DNA from: Urechidicola croceus
GTDB taxonomy: Bacteria; Bacteroidota; Bacteroidia; Flavobacteriales; Flavobacteriaceae
DNA: 64,000 nucleotides
Reading direction: 5' to 3'
NCBI RefSeq assembly: GCF_001761325.1
Contig: NZ_CP017478.1
Coordinates: 2,253,501 to 2,317,500, forward strand
Position 1 is the first letter of the stretch, and each line of letters opens with the position of its first letter. Below, piece after piece: positions 17,842-27,401 of the stretch. Under the pieces are notes generated by a model. It did not search any database, had not been told where the DNA came from, and saw only the letters and a list, made by a program, of their open reading frames with translations. The position numbers and the translations under genes are program-made.

Positions 17842-19178
17842 GTAAAATTTTAATAAAAAATGCTCGAATAGTAAATGAAAATTCAATTATTGAAGGAGAT
17901 TTACTTATCGATGGCGAATATATAGTAGAAATCGAATCGTCTATAAGTCCAAAAAATGTTGAAACTAAAGTCATAGATGCTGAAGGAAGTTATTTAATTC
18001 CGGGTGTTATTGATGACCAAGTACATTTTCGCGAGCCGGGTCTTACTCGCAAAGCAAATATTGAAACCGAGAGTAGAGCTGCTGTTGCAGGTGGAATAAC
18101 GTCGTTTATTGAAATGCCCAACACCGTTCCTCAAGCTACAACTCAAGAGTTGCTTGAGAATAAATTTAAAATTGCTGCTAAATCATCTTATGCCAATTAT
18201 TCTTTTATGTTTGGCGGCACCAATGATAATTTGGAAGAATTGTTAAAAACAGACCCAAAAACGGTTGCTGCTATAAAACTTTTTTTAGGCTCTTCTACCG
18301 GAAATATGCTTGTTGATAATGAAGAAGTTTTAGAAAAAATATTTTCTTCGACTAAAATGTTAATTGCAGTACACTGTGAAGATGAAGCAACAATTCAAAA
18401 AAACCTACAAAAACAAAAAGAAATTTACGGAGAAGATATTCCAATAAATTTACATCCAAAAATTAGAAGTGAAGAAGCCTGTTACCTATCTTCATCTAAG
18501 GCAATTGCTTTAGCCAAAAAAACAGGAGCAAGATTACATGTTTTTCATCTTTCTACCGCCAAAGAAACTGAATTGTTTACAAATAAAATTCCTCTTGAAG
18601 AAAAGAAAATAACAGCCGAAGTATGCATTCATCATTTGTGGTTTACTGATGATGACTACGATAAAAAAGGAACTTTAATTAAATGGAATCCTGCTGTAAA
18701 AACCCTAAAAGATAGAGAAGGATTGTGGAAGGCTTTATTAGATGATAGAATTGACGTAATAGCTACCGATCATGCTCCGCATACAATTAAAGAAAAGAAC
18801 AACGTGTACACAAAAGCACCAAGTGGAGGACCGCTGGTTCAACATGCATTGGTCGCTATGATGAAAAAGCACAAAGAGGGAAAAATTTCAATTGAAAAAA
18901 TAGTTGAAAAAATGTGTCACAACCCTGCAAAATTATTTAAAATAGAAAAAAGAGGGTTTATAAAAGTAGGTTATTATGCAGATTTAGTAATGATTGATCC
19001 ATCTAGTCCTTGGACTGTTAATAAAGATAATATTTTATATAAATGTGGTTGGTCTCCTTTTGAAGGAACTACTTTTCACTCTAAAATAACACGTACATTT
19101 GTAAATGGCAACTTAATTTACAATCACGGAAAATTTAATGATAAAATAAAAGGGCAACGTTTACAGTTTAATAGATAA
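17838..19178 (+). CDS. pyrC: Dihydroorotase (class I-like, Gln variant at the HxH motif)
   Basis: Converts carbamoyl-aspartate to dihydroorotate in pyrimidine synthesis. 446 residues with the full amidohydrolase fold. Motifs are GVIDDQVHFREPG (residues 56-68), AIKLFLGSSTG (about 145-155), AVHCEDE (177-183), HVFHLSTAKE (234-243), EVCIHHL (261-267) and ATDHAPHT (309-316). The usual zinc motif HxH is Q61-V-H63 here, so one expected metal ligand is a glutamine. The rest, including Asp311, looks intact. I believe this Gln form recurs in Bacteroidota but cannot confirm it here. Its start overlaps the mannosyltransferase stop, and its stop overlaps the DUF4296 start by one base. Confidence 0.9.
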   Translation: MSKILIKNARIVNENSIIEGDLLIDGEYIVEIESSISPKNVETKVIDAEGSYLIPGVIDDQVHFREPGLTRKANIETESRAAVAGGITSFIEMPNTVPQATTQELLENKFKIAAKSSYANYSFMFGGTNDNLEELLKTDPKTVAAIKLFLGSSTGNMLVDNEEVLEKIFSSTKMLIAVHCEDEATIQKNLQKQKEIYGEDIPINLHPKIRSEEACYLSSSKAIALAKKTGARLHVFHLSTAKETELFTNKIPLEEKKITAEVCIHHLWFTDDDYDKKGTLIKWNPAVKTLKDREGLWKALLDDRIDVIATDHAPHTIKEKNNVYTKAPSGGPLVQHALVAMMKKHKEGKISIEKIVEKMCHNPAKLFKIEKRGFIKVGYYADLVMIDPSSPWTVNKDNILYKCGWSPFEGTTFHSKITRTFVNGNLIYNHGKFNDKIKGQRLQFNR

Positions 19179-19606
19179 TGAAAAATAACATTTACATACT
19201 TTTTATTTCAATATTTATATTTGCATGCACAAGCAATACTATTTATAAAAAACCAGATGATTTAATTTCTAAAGATCAAATGATTGACCTACTTGTAGAT
19301 ATGAATATTGCTCTTAGCGCAAAACCTCAAAAAAATATTGAAGGAAAAAATGGTATTGATTATATGCCATTCGTATATGAAAAATATGGGATAGATAGTC
19401 TAAGGTTTGCCAAGAGTAATTACTATTATTCAACAGATATAGACCAATACAGTAAGATTCTAAAAACGGTCAAAGAAAGAATTGAAAATCAAAAAAAGGA
19501 ATTTGAAGTTTTACTTAGAGAAAAAGACTCTGTTGAAAAAAAACCAAATGTTAATAGCAAAACGATTAACAATTCAAAAAAGAATTTAGATTCAATTAAG
19601 AAATAG
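19178..19606 (+). CDS. DUF4296 family lipoprotein
   Basis: 142-residue exported lipoprotein with the lipobox FIFAC near residue 17. The conserved core DLISKDQMIDLLVDMNIA is followed by a YGIDSLRFAKSNYYYSTD-like block that defines DUF4296. The tail is Lys/Asn/Glu-rich, helical and probably coiled. Function is unknown. The start ATG shares its A with the dihydroorotase stop (TAATG), so translation is coupled. Third gene of the 17107-19606 operon. The stop abuts the stop of the convergent epimerase gene with no room for a terminator. Confidence 0.85.
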   Translation: MKNNIYILFISIFIFACTSNTIYKKPDDLISKDQMIDLLVDMNIALSAKPQKNIEGKNGIDYMPFVYEKYGIDSLRFAKSNYYYSTDIDQYSKILKTVKERIENQKKEFEVLLREKDSVEKKPNVNSKTINNSKKNLDSIKK

Positions 19607-20608
19607 CTAATTCTTAAAATCTCTACACACATCTTTTATTGTTTCAGACAAAGGTTCAAATTTAATCCCAATAGCTTTCTTAATTTTTTCATTTGAAAAA
19701 TAATATTTATTATGAATTGATTTCGCTGAGTGCTTAGTCAAAATCGGCTCTATACCAAATATAAATGATGGTACTTTTGAAATTCTCCAAATTATTTCAC
19801 TCATTAATTTTGAGACTTTTACCGAAGGTTTCTTCTTGTCAAATTGATCAGAAATATGATTAAAAACTTCTTCATAGCTTTTGTTCTCTGAAATTAAAAC
19901 AAACCTTTCGTTTTTTATATCACTATTCATCAACTTAAGCATCGATTTGACAAGGTCTTTAACCCCTACATATCCAGTAATTCCTTCAGTGTAATATTTC
20001 AGCCCCTTATTTATTTTTGAAAAAAACTTTCCAGAACCATTATTCCAAAAACCAGAACCTAAAATAATTCCTGGATTTACAATTACTACATCTAAATCTT
20101 CTTGAGTTCCTCTCCAAACCTCCATCTCGGCTCCATACTTAGTAATTGCATATCCATAATTACTTTTCTCAATATTAAAATCTGAATTTTCATCAATAAT
20201 TTTATTAGAAAAAGATTTGTCAAGGGTAGCAATAGAACTAACAAAACACAATTTTTTAACATAGTTGACAATTGAAAAATTAACAATATTAGCGGTTCCT
20301 TCAATATTAATTTTTCGCATTTTTTGATAATCTTTCGATGCAAACGATATCAAAGCAGCACAATGATAAACATAAGTTACACCAACAAATGCCCTTTCTA
20401 AAGATGGTGTTTGAGTAATATCGGCTTCAAGCCATTCTATTTTAGAATAAAATGAATCTATTTCATCAAAATAATAAGAAAATACTTTTTTTACAGCATC
20501 TAAATTACTGTTCTTACGATGAATTGCTCGCACTTTATCATGTTGCTTAGTTAATTCAACCAATAAATGTGCTCCGACTAGCCCTGTACCTCCTGTAACT
20601 AAAATCAT
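19607..20608 (-). CDS. NAD-dependent epimerase/dehydratase family (extended SDR) protein
   Basis: 333 residues with the extended short-chain dehydrogenase layout. The nucleotide-binding glycine motif TGGTGLVG is at residues 5-12, Asp63 (EADIT) lies in the cofactor pocket, SSIATL carries the active-site serine, and the YxxxK dyad is Y153/K157. The C-terminal half matches the NAD-epimerase/3-beta-HSD-like group rather than a specific sugar epimerase, so the substrate is unknown. A near-consensus -7 box (TACTTTCG, complement of 20613-20620, one mismatch) ends four bases before the ATG, which again suggests a leaderless message. Convergent with DUF4296 and divergent from tyrS. Confidence 0.85.
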   Translation of the reverse strand: MILVTGGTGLVGAHLLVELTKQHDKVRAIHRKNSNLDAVKKVFSYYFDEIDSFYSKIEWLEADITQTPSLERAFVGVTYVYHCAALISFASKDYQKMRKINIEGTANIVNFSIVNYVKKLCFVSSIATLDKSFSNKIIDENSDFNIEKSNYGYAITKYGAEMEVWRGTQEDLDVVIVNPGIILGSGFWNNGSGKFFSKINKGLKYYTEGITGYVGVKDLVKSMLKLMNSDIKNERFVLISENKSYEEVFNHISDQFDKKKPSVKVSKLMSEIIWRISKVPSFIFGIEPILTKHSAKSIHNKYYFSNEKIKKAIGIKFEPLSETIKDVCRDFKN

Positions 20609-20664
20609 ACAACGAAAGTAAATAAATTAGACGCTAATTACACTAATTTTCACAAAATTGATTT

Positions 20665-20672
20665 TATCTTTG
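20665..20672 (+). promoter_or_regulatory. -7 box (TATCTTTG) of tyrS
   Basis: An exact TAnnTTTG match 19 bases before the tyrS ATG. No T-box or other leader structure fits in the short leader. Confidence 0.65.
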
Positions 20673-20691
20673 CCCAAAATTAAATTCAAGA

Positions 20692-21978
20692 ATGAAGAAC
20701 TTTGTTGAGGAATTACGTTGGCGTGGACTTTTACACGATATCATGCCAGGAACTGAAGAACAACTTGCAAAAGAAAAAACAACTGCATATATAGGTTTTG
20801 ATCCAACTGCCGACTCACTACATATTGGTAGTTTAGTACAGATATTTATTTTAAAACATTTTCAACTATGTGGTCATAAACCAATTGCTTTAGTTGGTGG
20901 AGCAACTGGTATGGTTGGAGATCCTTCAGGTAAATCAGCAGAACGTAATTTACTAGATGAAGAAACTTTGAGCAAAAATATTAAAGGTGTAAAATCACAA
21001 TTAGAACGTTTCTTAGATTTTTCTGACTCTGAAAACGGTGCAGAATTGGTAAACAATTACGATTGGATGAAAGAAATTTCATTAATTGATTTTGTTAGAG
21101 AAACAGGAAAACATTTGACAGTCAACTATATGATGGCCAAAGACTCTGTAAAAAAGCGTATTAGTGGAGAAAATACTGATGGTATGAGTTTTACAGAATT
21201 TACCTACCAACTTTTTCAAGGATATGATTTTTACCATTTATACAAAGAAAAAAATTGCCTATTACAAATGGGTGGTTCTGATCAATGGGGAAATATTACC
21301 ACCGGAACAGAATTAATTCGAAGAAAATTACAGGGTAAAGCCTATGCTATTACAGTACCATTGGTTACTAAAGCAGATGGGACAAAATTTGGTAAAACAG
21401 AAGGTGGAAACGTATGGTTAGATGCTAAGAGAACTTCCCCTTATAAATTCTATCAATATTGGCTAAATTCATCTGATGAAGATGCAGAAAAATATATTAA
21501 AATCTTTACTTTTTTAGATAAAGAAACTATTGAAAAGTTAATTGCAGAACATAAAGAAGCCCCACACCTGCGTATACTTCAAAAGAAAATTGGTGAAGAA
21601 GTAACTATCTTAACACATGGTAAAGATGCTTATGAAAATGCAATTAAAGCCTCTAATATTTTATTTGGAAAATCAACTTCTGATGATTTAAAATCTTTAG
21701 ACGAACAAACTTTCTTAGATGTTTTTGATGGTGTACCTCAAGCAGAAATTTCTCATGAACAAATCGAAAACGGTTTAGAGATTGTGCCTGCATTTGCTGA
21801 CACTAGTTTCCTAAAATCAAATGGAGAAGTACGTAGAGCATTAAAAGAAAATTCAATCTCAGTCAATAAAAACAAAGTAAAAGAGAATTTTATTATTACT
21901 TCTGATGATTTAATTGCTGAAAAATATGTGCTTTTACAAAGAGGTAAAAAGAGTTATTTCTTATTGAAAATTGTTTGA
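20692..21978 (+). CDS. tyrS: Tyrosine--tRNA ligase
   Basis: Class I aminoacyl-tRNA synthetase charging tRNA-Tyr. 428 residues. Signature motifs are HIGS at residues 44-47 and the KMSKS equivalent KFGKT at 232-236. Tyrosine-pocket blocks [21 protein letters not shown] and the Asp-rich TKADGTKFG are present. The C-terminal S4-like RNA-binding domain (about 355-428, with [13 protein letters not shown]) is complete. It is transcribed alone. The 100 bases after it hold a short GC hairpin and an eight-T run (near 22053) but no convincing terminator. Confidence 0.98.
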   Translation: MKNFVEELRWRGLLHDIMPGTEEQLAKEKTTAYIGFDPTADSLHIGSLVQIFILKHFQLCGHKPIALVGGATGMVGDPSGKSAERNLLDEETLSKNIKGVKSQLERFLDFSDSENGAELVNNYDWMKEISLIDFVRETGKHLTVNYMMAKDSVKKRISGENTDGMSFTEFTYQLFQGYDFYHLYKEKNCLLQMGGSDQWGNITTGTELIRRKLQGKAYAITVPLVTKADGTKFGKTEGGNVWLDAKRTSPYKFYQYWLNSSDEDAEKYIKIFTFLDKETIEKLIAEHKEAPHLRILQKKIGEEVTILTHGKDAYENAIKASNILFGKSTSDDLKSLDEQTFLDVFDGVPQAEISHEQIENGLEIVPAFADTSFLKSNGEVRRALKENSISVNKNKVKENFIITSDDLIAEKYVLLQRGKKSYFLLKIV

Positions 21979-22078
21979 TTTTTACTATTAACGTTTATTG
22001 ACATTATATAATTCGTTTTAATGACAATGACATATAAGCCGCTAAGCGAAGATTTTTTTTAAGTTAAGACAAACTAAA

Positions 22079-23053
22079 TCACTGTATCAATAAATTACAA
22101 CCACGAATATCAGAATTATCAAACCGTCCGAGGACTTCGAAAGAGTTTTCGGATGTTTTTTTACCCAAATCCTGTGTTGCAATAAAACTACAAGAATTGA
22201 TATTGGCTAAATCGATTACATTCACTCCTCCTACTTTTCCTTGTGGTAAAAGTGTTAATGCATCTTCAGTATCGCGAATTAAAATTTTCATCCAAGGCGG
22301 AGTTTCAAAAACGCCATTGCCCTTGGAATATCCTTGACTTAACAATTCTGTCATTCCATATTCTGAATGAATCATATCAACTCCAAAACCATCACATAAA
22401 ATTTCATGTAATTCTTCACGAATCATTTCTTTTCTTCTTCCTTTCATTCCGCCAGTTTCCATAATGATTGCATTTTTTAAATCAAATTTTTGTCTTTCAA
22501 CCAAATCTAATAAAGCATAAGAAACACCTAAAATGAGTAATTTTTCATCATTTTTAGAGCTATTTTCAATGATTTTAGTCATTTCCTGCGTATTTTCAAG
22601 AAAAAAACCACTTTCAGAATTACGACTTTTTTTAATTAAATCATCGACCATATAAATCAAAGATGAACCATCTCGCTCTAAATAACTTGGTAATAATGCC
22701 AACACAACATAATCTTTAATATCACCATAAAAATATTCAAAACCTCGCCTATAACTTTCTTCATAAATTGAAAGGTCTGTTACGAAATGTTGGCTTTGAG
22801 TTCCGCCAGTTCCACTACTTAAAAAAATTTGATTTACAGTGTTTTTATTTGATACAATTTTATGGGATTTAAAAAACTGAATTGGTAAGAAAGGAATTTC
22901 TAAAACAGTATTCACTAAATTTACATTGATATTGAGATGTTTAATAAACTCCTTATAAACCAAACAGTTTTCCGCTTGAAACCTAAAAACTTCAAGTGCT
23001 TTTTGTGTAAATTCTTCTTCTGATTTTATTGAAAAAATAGTCTCAGTGATCAT
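22079..23053 (-). CDS. LuxE-like acyl-protein synthetase/acyl-activating enzyme
   Basis: 324 residues related to the LuxE acyl-protein synthetase group and more broadly to phenylacetate-CoA-ligase-type adenylate-forming enzymes. The phosphate-binding loop is visible as SSGTGGTQS (79-87). A later block around MIHSEYGMTELLSQGY matches the YGxTE adenylate motif. Such enzymes activate an acyl group with ATP. No luxC/luxD or acyl carrier protein lies nearby, so bioluminescence is not implied and the substrate is unknown. A surface-lipid or acyl-transfer role is a guess. An exact -7 box on the minus strand (23073-23080) supports the ATG. Confidence 0.75.
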   Translation of the reverse strand: MITETIFSIKSEEEFTQKALEVFRFQAENCLVYKEFIKHLNINVNLVNTVLEIPFLPIQFFKSHKIVSNKNTVNQIFLSSGTGGTQSQHFVTDLSIYEESYRRGFEYFYGDIKDYVVLALLPSYLERDGSSLIYMVDDLIKKSRNSESGFFLENTQEMTKIIENSSKNDEKLLILGVSYALLDLVERQKFDLKNAIIMETGGMKGRRKEMIREELHEILCDGFGVDMIHSEYGMTELLSQGYSKGNGVFETPPWMKILIRDTEDALTLLPQGKVGGVNVIDLANINSCSFIATQDLGKKTSENSFEVLGRFDNSDIRGCNLLIQ

Positions 23054-23072
23054 ATATGGTCATATCTCAGAA

Positions 23073-23080
23073 CAAAAATA
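23073..23080 (-). promoter_or_regulatory. -7 box (TATTTTTG) of the LuxE-like gene
   Basis: An exact TAnnTTTG on the minus strand, 19 bases before the ATG at 23053. Confidence 0.55.
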
Positions 23081-23153
23081 GTGTAATTTTACGCAACCAT
23101 TATTCATTTTTAGTATCCTTATTAAACAAAATAATCCCAAAAAACACATAAAA

Positions 23154-23567
23154 ATGAAACGTTATATATTAATTTTAGTAGCAATTTTATCTTTATCATC
23201 CTGTTCGCTTGATGATGATTCTGATTCTCTAAGTTTTTATCCAACTCTTGTGGCTATTGATGATGCTGTGGTTCCAGAAGAATTTCAATTGGGTGAATCT
23301 TATGAAATTACAATAGACTATACATTGCCAAATGCATGTTATAGTTTTAATGACATTTATTACGAATACGATCAAAATACTAGAATTGTTGCAGTAAGGG
23401 TTCTTGTCACAAATGATACATCTTGTACTCAAGCAACAATTGAAGAACAATATACTTTTACAGTTCAGGTAACCCAAACTGAACCATACGTGTTCAAATT
23501 TTGGCAAGGAGAAGATAACCAAGGAAATAATCAATATTTAATTGTAGAAGTTCCTGTTGTAGAATAA
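23154..23567 (+). CDS. Small lipoprotein upstream of the ECF sigma gene
   Basis: 137 residues with a clean lipoprotein signal (MKRYILILVAILSLSSC, cysteine at residue 17), then an Asp/Ser-rich linker and a beta-sandwich-like domain. Two cysteines in the mature part (near residues 62 and 90) could form a disulfide. I do not recognise the family. It ends 22 bases before the sigma-factor gene, and no terminator lies between, so it may belong to that operon as an envelope component whose stress is sensed. That link is inferred from position only. Confidence 0.7.
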   Translation: MKRYILILVAILSLSSCSLDDDSDSLSFYPTLVAIDDAVVPEEFQLGESYEITIDYTLPNACYSFNDIYYEYDQNTRIVAVRVLVTNDTSCTQATIEEQYTFTVQVTQTEPYVFKFWQGEDNQGNNQYLIVEVPVVE

Positions 23568-23589
23568 TATTAAACCAACTAACAACTGA

Positions 23590-24138
23590 ATGGGTTTAGA
23601 AAAACTCATAAAAAAATGTGCTCAAAATGATCGAAAAGCACAAGCTGAAGTTTACCAACTTTTTTCTGGTAAACTATTCGGTTTGTGTCTTAAGTATTCT
23701 AAAAATTATGCTGAGGCACAAGACAATTTACAAGATGGTTTTATTACTATTTTTGAAAAAATAAATACTTACAATTTTAATGGTTCGTTCGAAGGTTGGA
23801 TAAAACGAATTGTAATAAATACTGCTTTACAGAAATACAGAAATAAATCAATGTTGACTTTAGTTTCTGAAGAAATTCCTGATGAAGTTAGTATTGAAAT
23901 TGACGAAGACACTGTATCATTAGAATATTTACTAAGCATAATACAGCAATTACCAAACAGATATAGGGCCGTTTTTAATCTTTATATTCTTGATGGCTAT
24001 TCTCATAAAGAAATAGCAAAAAAATTAGATATTTCAGAAGGAACATCAAAATCAAATTTATCAAGAGCACGATTGATTTTAAAGGAAAAATTAGAAGAAA
24101 ATCAGAGCAAACTGAACACAACAAAAGCACAAAATTAA
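23590..24138 (+). CDS. ECF-type RNA polymerase sigma-70 factor
   Basis: 182 residues with the two-domain ECF layout. Region 2 lies around AQDNLQDGFITIFEKI and the following Trp/Arg stretch (GWIKRIVINTALQKY). Region 4 carries a helix-turn-helix at GYSHKEIAKKLDISEG. It initiates transcription of a small extracytoplasmic-function regulon. The next gene begins at the base after its stop and encodes a single-span membrane protein whose N-terminus is a good candidate anti-sigma region. Expression of the pair is probably autoregulated, but no promoter could be assigned. Confidence 0.93.
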   Translation: MGLEKLIKKCAQNDRKAQAEVYQLFSGKLFGLCLKYSKNYAEAQDNLQDGFITIFEKINTYNFNGSFEGWIKRIVINTALQKYRNKSMLTLVSEEIPDEVSIEIDEDTVSLEYLLSIIQQLPNRYRAVFNLYILDGYSHKEIAKKLDISEGTSKSNLSRARLILKEKLEENQSKLNTTKAQN

Positions 24139-25683
24139 ATGAAAACTAATAAAAATATAGATCGATTGTTTCAAGAGAAACTCAAAGATTTTGAAGTGAG
24201 TCCTCCAGATGACGCTTGGAAAAATATTGAGCAATCTCTTAATAAAAACAAAAAACGTCCAATCATTCCATTATGGTTTAAACTTGGAGGAGTAGCAGCA
24301 ATACTATTATTGATGACTATTGGTACAATTAATTATTATAACAATCCGACTGAAGTAAATCCAATTATTACTGATATAGATGGAGTGAACAAAACAACTC
24401 CAGTTATTGAAAATATAGAAATTGAAAACCAAATTGATTCTAATAATGAAGATGCAATTGTTAATTCAGTAAATAATGATGATATAAACAGTGTCAATAC
24501 AACTATTTCATCTGAACAAAAGAACCAAGAAAAAAGTAAGCAGGAAAAAGTTGTTATTACTAATGAAACTTCAACTGTAGCACAAAAAAGCACTTCAAAA
24601 AATAGTCAATTGACATTGCCTCTAAAAAGGAGTTCTAATAAAACTACAGACAATACTGCTATTGCAATTAATAATAGTGATAACAATACTAATTTATTAC
24701 AAAAGCAGAATAGTATCACTTCTAATTCAATTGAAAACACTATAAACACAAATAGCACTCGTTTAAATGAAAATAATGCAAATAAAAGTTCAATTAGTGA
24801 CCCAAAAATTTCTCAAAATAACACAAACGAATCTGCAGTAAAAGTTGAGGATGATATAGAAGAAAATGAAGATGTTATTGCTGAAAATATTGAAAATTTA
24901 GTTGATACATTAGATGAAAATGAGTTGTTAAAACAAGATAAAGAAGATGAGAAAAATACTAAAAAATGGTCTGTTGCTTCAATTGCTGGTCCAGTTCAAT
25001 TAAATTCTTTTTCATCAGATAGTTCACCTCTCGATGAATCGTTTATACAAAATGAAAAGCAAGTTAACAACGCAATTTCTTATGGGATTAAAGTAGGTTA
25101 CAAACTTAATAATAAATTGAGTTTACAATCTGGAATAAGTATCGTAAACTTATCATATAAAACGAATGATGTGTTAATTCAAACAAATTTAAATGCATCT
25201 CATTTATCAAGTATTAATTATGCTCCAAATGCTGAATTAATTCAAGTAAGTGGTACTTCTTCTTCCAATTCTGATGCTCTTAATTCTTCAGCAAGAAATG
25301 AAGTTTCAAATGTAGATTCTTTTACAGGAACTTTAAATCAAGAGTTTGGTTATATAGAAGTTCCGCTTGAACTAAAATACAACTTGACAGATGGAAAAAT
25401 AGGCGTAAATCTTGTTGGTGGATTTAGTACATTATTTTTAAATGACAATACTATTACAGTAGATACAGACTCTTTTTCTTCAACTATTGGAGAAGCTGAT
25501 AATTTAAATAATATCAATTTTAGTGGAAATTTTGGTTTGGATGTAGATTATAAGATTAACAAACAGTTATTCTTAAACATTGCACCAACAATAAAGGTTC
25601 AAACTAATACGTTTTCTAATAACTCTGGGAACTTTAAACCATATACTATTGGGGTTTATACAGGTTTAAATTATAGTTTTTAG
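24139..25683 (+). CDS. Membrane-anchored putative anti-sigma protein with beta-barrel-like C-terminal domain
   Basis: 514 residues. An N-terminal ~40-residue cytoplasmic-type helical stretch (RLFQEKLKDFEVSPPDDAW, common at the start of Bacteroidota anti-sigma-like proteins) is followed by one membrane segment at about residues 45-66. Then comes a very long Asn/Ser/Thr/Glu-rich low-complexity linker (about 67-275). The C-terminal domain (about 278-514) has alternating beta strands and ends in Phe, like an outer-membrane beta-barrel. It begins at the base after the sigma-factor stop, so it is co-translated. A protein spanning both membranes could pass outer-membrane state to the sigma factor. 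This is inference; the barrel could also be a periplasmic beta domain. Confidence 0.72.
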   Translation: MKTNKNIDRLFQEKLKDFEVSPPDDAWKNIEQSLNKNKKRPIIPLWFKLGGVAAILLLMTIGTINYYNNPTEVNPIITDIDGVNKTTPVIENIEIENQIDSNNEDAIVNSVNNDDINSVNTTISSEQKNQEKSKQEKVVITNETSTVAQKSTSKNSQLTLPLKRSSNKTTDNTAIAINNSDNNTNLLQKQNSITSNSIENTINTNSTRLNENNANKSSISDPKISQNNTNESAVKVEDDIEENEDVIAENIENLVDTLDENELLKQDKEDEKNTKKWSVASIAGPVQLNSFSSDSSPLDESFIQNEKQVNNAISYGIKVGYKLNNKLSLQSGISIVNLSYKTNDVLIQTNLNASHLSSINYAPNAELIQVSGTSSSNSDALNSSARNEVSNVDSFTGTLNQEFGYIEVPLELKYNLTDGKIGVNLVGGFSTLFLNDNTITVDTDSFSSTIGEADNLNNINFSGNFGLDVDYKINKQLFLNIAPTIKVQTNTFSNNSGNFKPYTIGVYTGLNYSF

Positions 25684-25717
25684 TTGGTTAATATGTTTGG
25701 CTGGTTACCAAACGCTT

Positions 25718-25747
25718 AAAACCCGTCCTGAATTTTGGACGGGTTTT
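25718..25747 (+). terminator. Terminator of the sigma/barrel operon
   Basis: An 11-bp perfect stem, AAAACCCGTCC (25718-25728) with GGACGGGTTTT (25737-25747), 35 bases after the stop. Confidence 0.85.
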
Positions 25748-25799
25748 CTGTTTTAAATTCGTAATTTTATGGTCAGATTTTAATTAAATAAAAAATATA

Positions 25800-27335
25800 A
25801 TGACCAATATATACGAATCTTTAAAAAAACTAGGCTTAAAAGACCTCAATGATGGTACTTCTACAGGTTCAAATAATTTTTCTAACGGAGAAATTATAGA
25901 ATCATACTCACCAGTTGATGGAAAACTAATTGGAAAAGTAAAAACGACAACTAAAACAGACTATAATAAAGTAATGGATGCCGCAACAAGTGCTTTTAAA
26001 TCTTGGAGAGATGTACCAGCACCTCAACGTGGAGAAATTGTACGTCAGTTTGGAAATAAATTAAGAGATTTAAAACAACCCCTTGGCGAATTAGTTTCTT
26101 ATGAAATGGGGAAATCTTTACAAGAAGGACTTGGGGAAGTACAAGAAATGATTGATATCTGTGATTTTGCTGTTGGGTTATCAAGACAATTAAACGGTCA
26201 AACAATCCCTTCAGAACGTCCAGGACACGTCATGAGAGAACAATGGCATCCAATAGGCGTTGTTGGGATTATTTCTGCTTTTAATTTTCCAGTTGCAGTT
26301 TGGGCTTGGAATACTGCTTTGGCTTGGATTTGTGGTGATGTATGCGTATGGAAACCTTCTGAAAAAGCGCCTTTATGCTCAGTAGCATGCCAAAACATTA
26401 TTGCATCAATTTTAAAAGAAAATAATTTACCAGAAGGCATTTCTTGTATTATCAATGGTGATTATAAAGTTGGTGAATTCATGACTACAGATACAAGAAT
26501 TCCTTTAATATCAGCAACTGGTTCTACAAGAATGGGAAGAATCGTTGGCACAACTGTTGCAAAACGTTTTGGGAAATCTTTATTAGAACTTGGAGGTAAC
26601 AATGCCATAATTATTACACCGACTGCCGATTTAAAAGTCGTGGTTCCAGGTGCCGTCTTTGGTGCTATTGGTACATGCGGACAACGTTGTACTTCTACTC
26701 GTAGATTAATTATTCATGAGTCAGTTTATGATAAAGTAAGAGATGCAATAGTTGGTGCTTATAGTCAACTGACAATTGGTAATCCTTTAGATGAAAAGAA
26801 TCATATTGGTCCTTTAATTGATAAGGATTCTGTAAATACATATTTGGCTGCTATTGAAAAAGCAAAAGCCGAAGGTGGTAAGGTTTTAGTTGAAGGGGGA
26901 GTTCTTGAAGGAAAAGGATACGAAAGTGGTTGTTATGTAAAACCCGCAATTATTGAAGCAGAAAACCATTTTGAAATTGTGCAACATGAAACTTTTGCTC
27001 CAATTTTATATTTAATGAAATATTCTGGAGAAGTAGAAAATGCGATAGAAAAACAAAATGGAGTTGCACAAGGATTGTCTTCTGCAATTATGACAAATTC
27101 TATGAAAGAAGCTGAAAAATTCTTGTCTTATGCAGGTTCAGATTGTGGTATTGCTAATGTAAACATTGGTACTTCTGGTGCAGAAATTGGTGGTGCTTTT
27201 GGTGGTGAAAAAGAAACTGGAGGAGGGAGAGAGTCTGGATCTGATGCTTGGAAAGTATACATGAGAAGACAAACAAATACTATAAACTATTCTGACGAAT
27301 TACCTTTGGCTCAAGGAATAAAGTTTGATTTGTAG
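25800..27335 (+). CDS. Aldehyde dehydrogenase, ALDH7 type (likely piperideine-6-carboxylate/aminoadipate semialdehyde dehydrogenase)
   Basis: 511-residue cytosolic NAD(P)-dependent aldehyde dehydrogenase. The catalytic Cys297 lies in GQRCTSTRR and the general base Glu263 in LLELGGNN. The nucleotide loop SATGSTRMG is at 238-246. The overall pattern, including ISAFNFPVAVWAWN and the glycine-rich GGAFGGEKETGGGRESGSDAW block near the end, matches the ALDH7/AmaB group, which oxidises alpha-aminoadipate semialdehyde in lysine breakdown. Assignment of the substrate is by family only, since no other lysine-catabolism gene is near. It is transcribed alone between two terminators. Confidence 0.88.
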   Translation: MTNIYESLKKLGLKDLNDGTSTGSNNFSNGEIIESYSPVDGKLIGKVKTTTKTDYNKVMDAATSAFKSWRDVPAPQRGEIVRQFGNKLRDLKQPLGELVSYEMGKSLQEGLGEVQEMIDICDFAVGLSRQLNGQTIPSERPGHVMREQWHPIGVVGIISAFNFPVAVWAWNTALAWICGDVCVWKPSEKAPLCSVACQNIIASILKENNLPEGISCIINGDYKVGEFMTTDTRIPLISATGSTRMGRIVGTTVAKRFGKSLLELGGNNAIIITPTADLKVVVPGAVFGAIGTCGQRCTSTRRLIIHESVYDKVRDAIVGAYSQLTIGNPLDEKNHIGPLIDKDSVNTYLAAIEKAKAEGGKVLVEGGVLEGKGYESGCYVKPAIIEAENHFEIVQHETFAPILYLMKYSGEVENAIEKQNGVAQGLSSAIMTNSMKEAEKFLSYAGSDCGIANVNIGTSGAEIGGAFGGEKETGGGRESGSDAWKVYMRRQTNTINYSDELPLAQGIKFDL

Positions 27336-27356
27336 ATCATTTTTTAAATAGATTTT

Positions 27357-27386
27357 AAAAATCCTTACCGTTTTGTAAGGATTTTT
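27357..27386 (+). terminator. Terminator of the aldehyde dehydrogenase gene
   Basis: A 12-bp stem (27357-27368 with 27375-27386, loop CGTTTT) followed by a T-run, 21 bases after the stop. Confidence 0.9.
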
Positions 27387-27401
27387 TTTTGATTTACTTC
27401 C

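Noticed and set aside
22079-23053. Bioluminescence (lux) locus suggested by the LuxE-like gene
   Set aside because: No luxA, luxB, luxC or luxD genes are nearby; only the adenylate-forming fold is shared.
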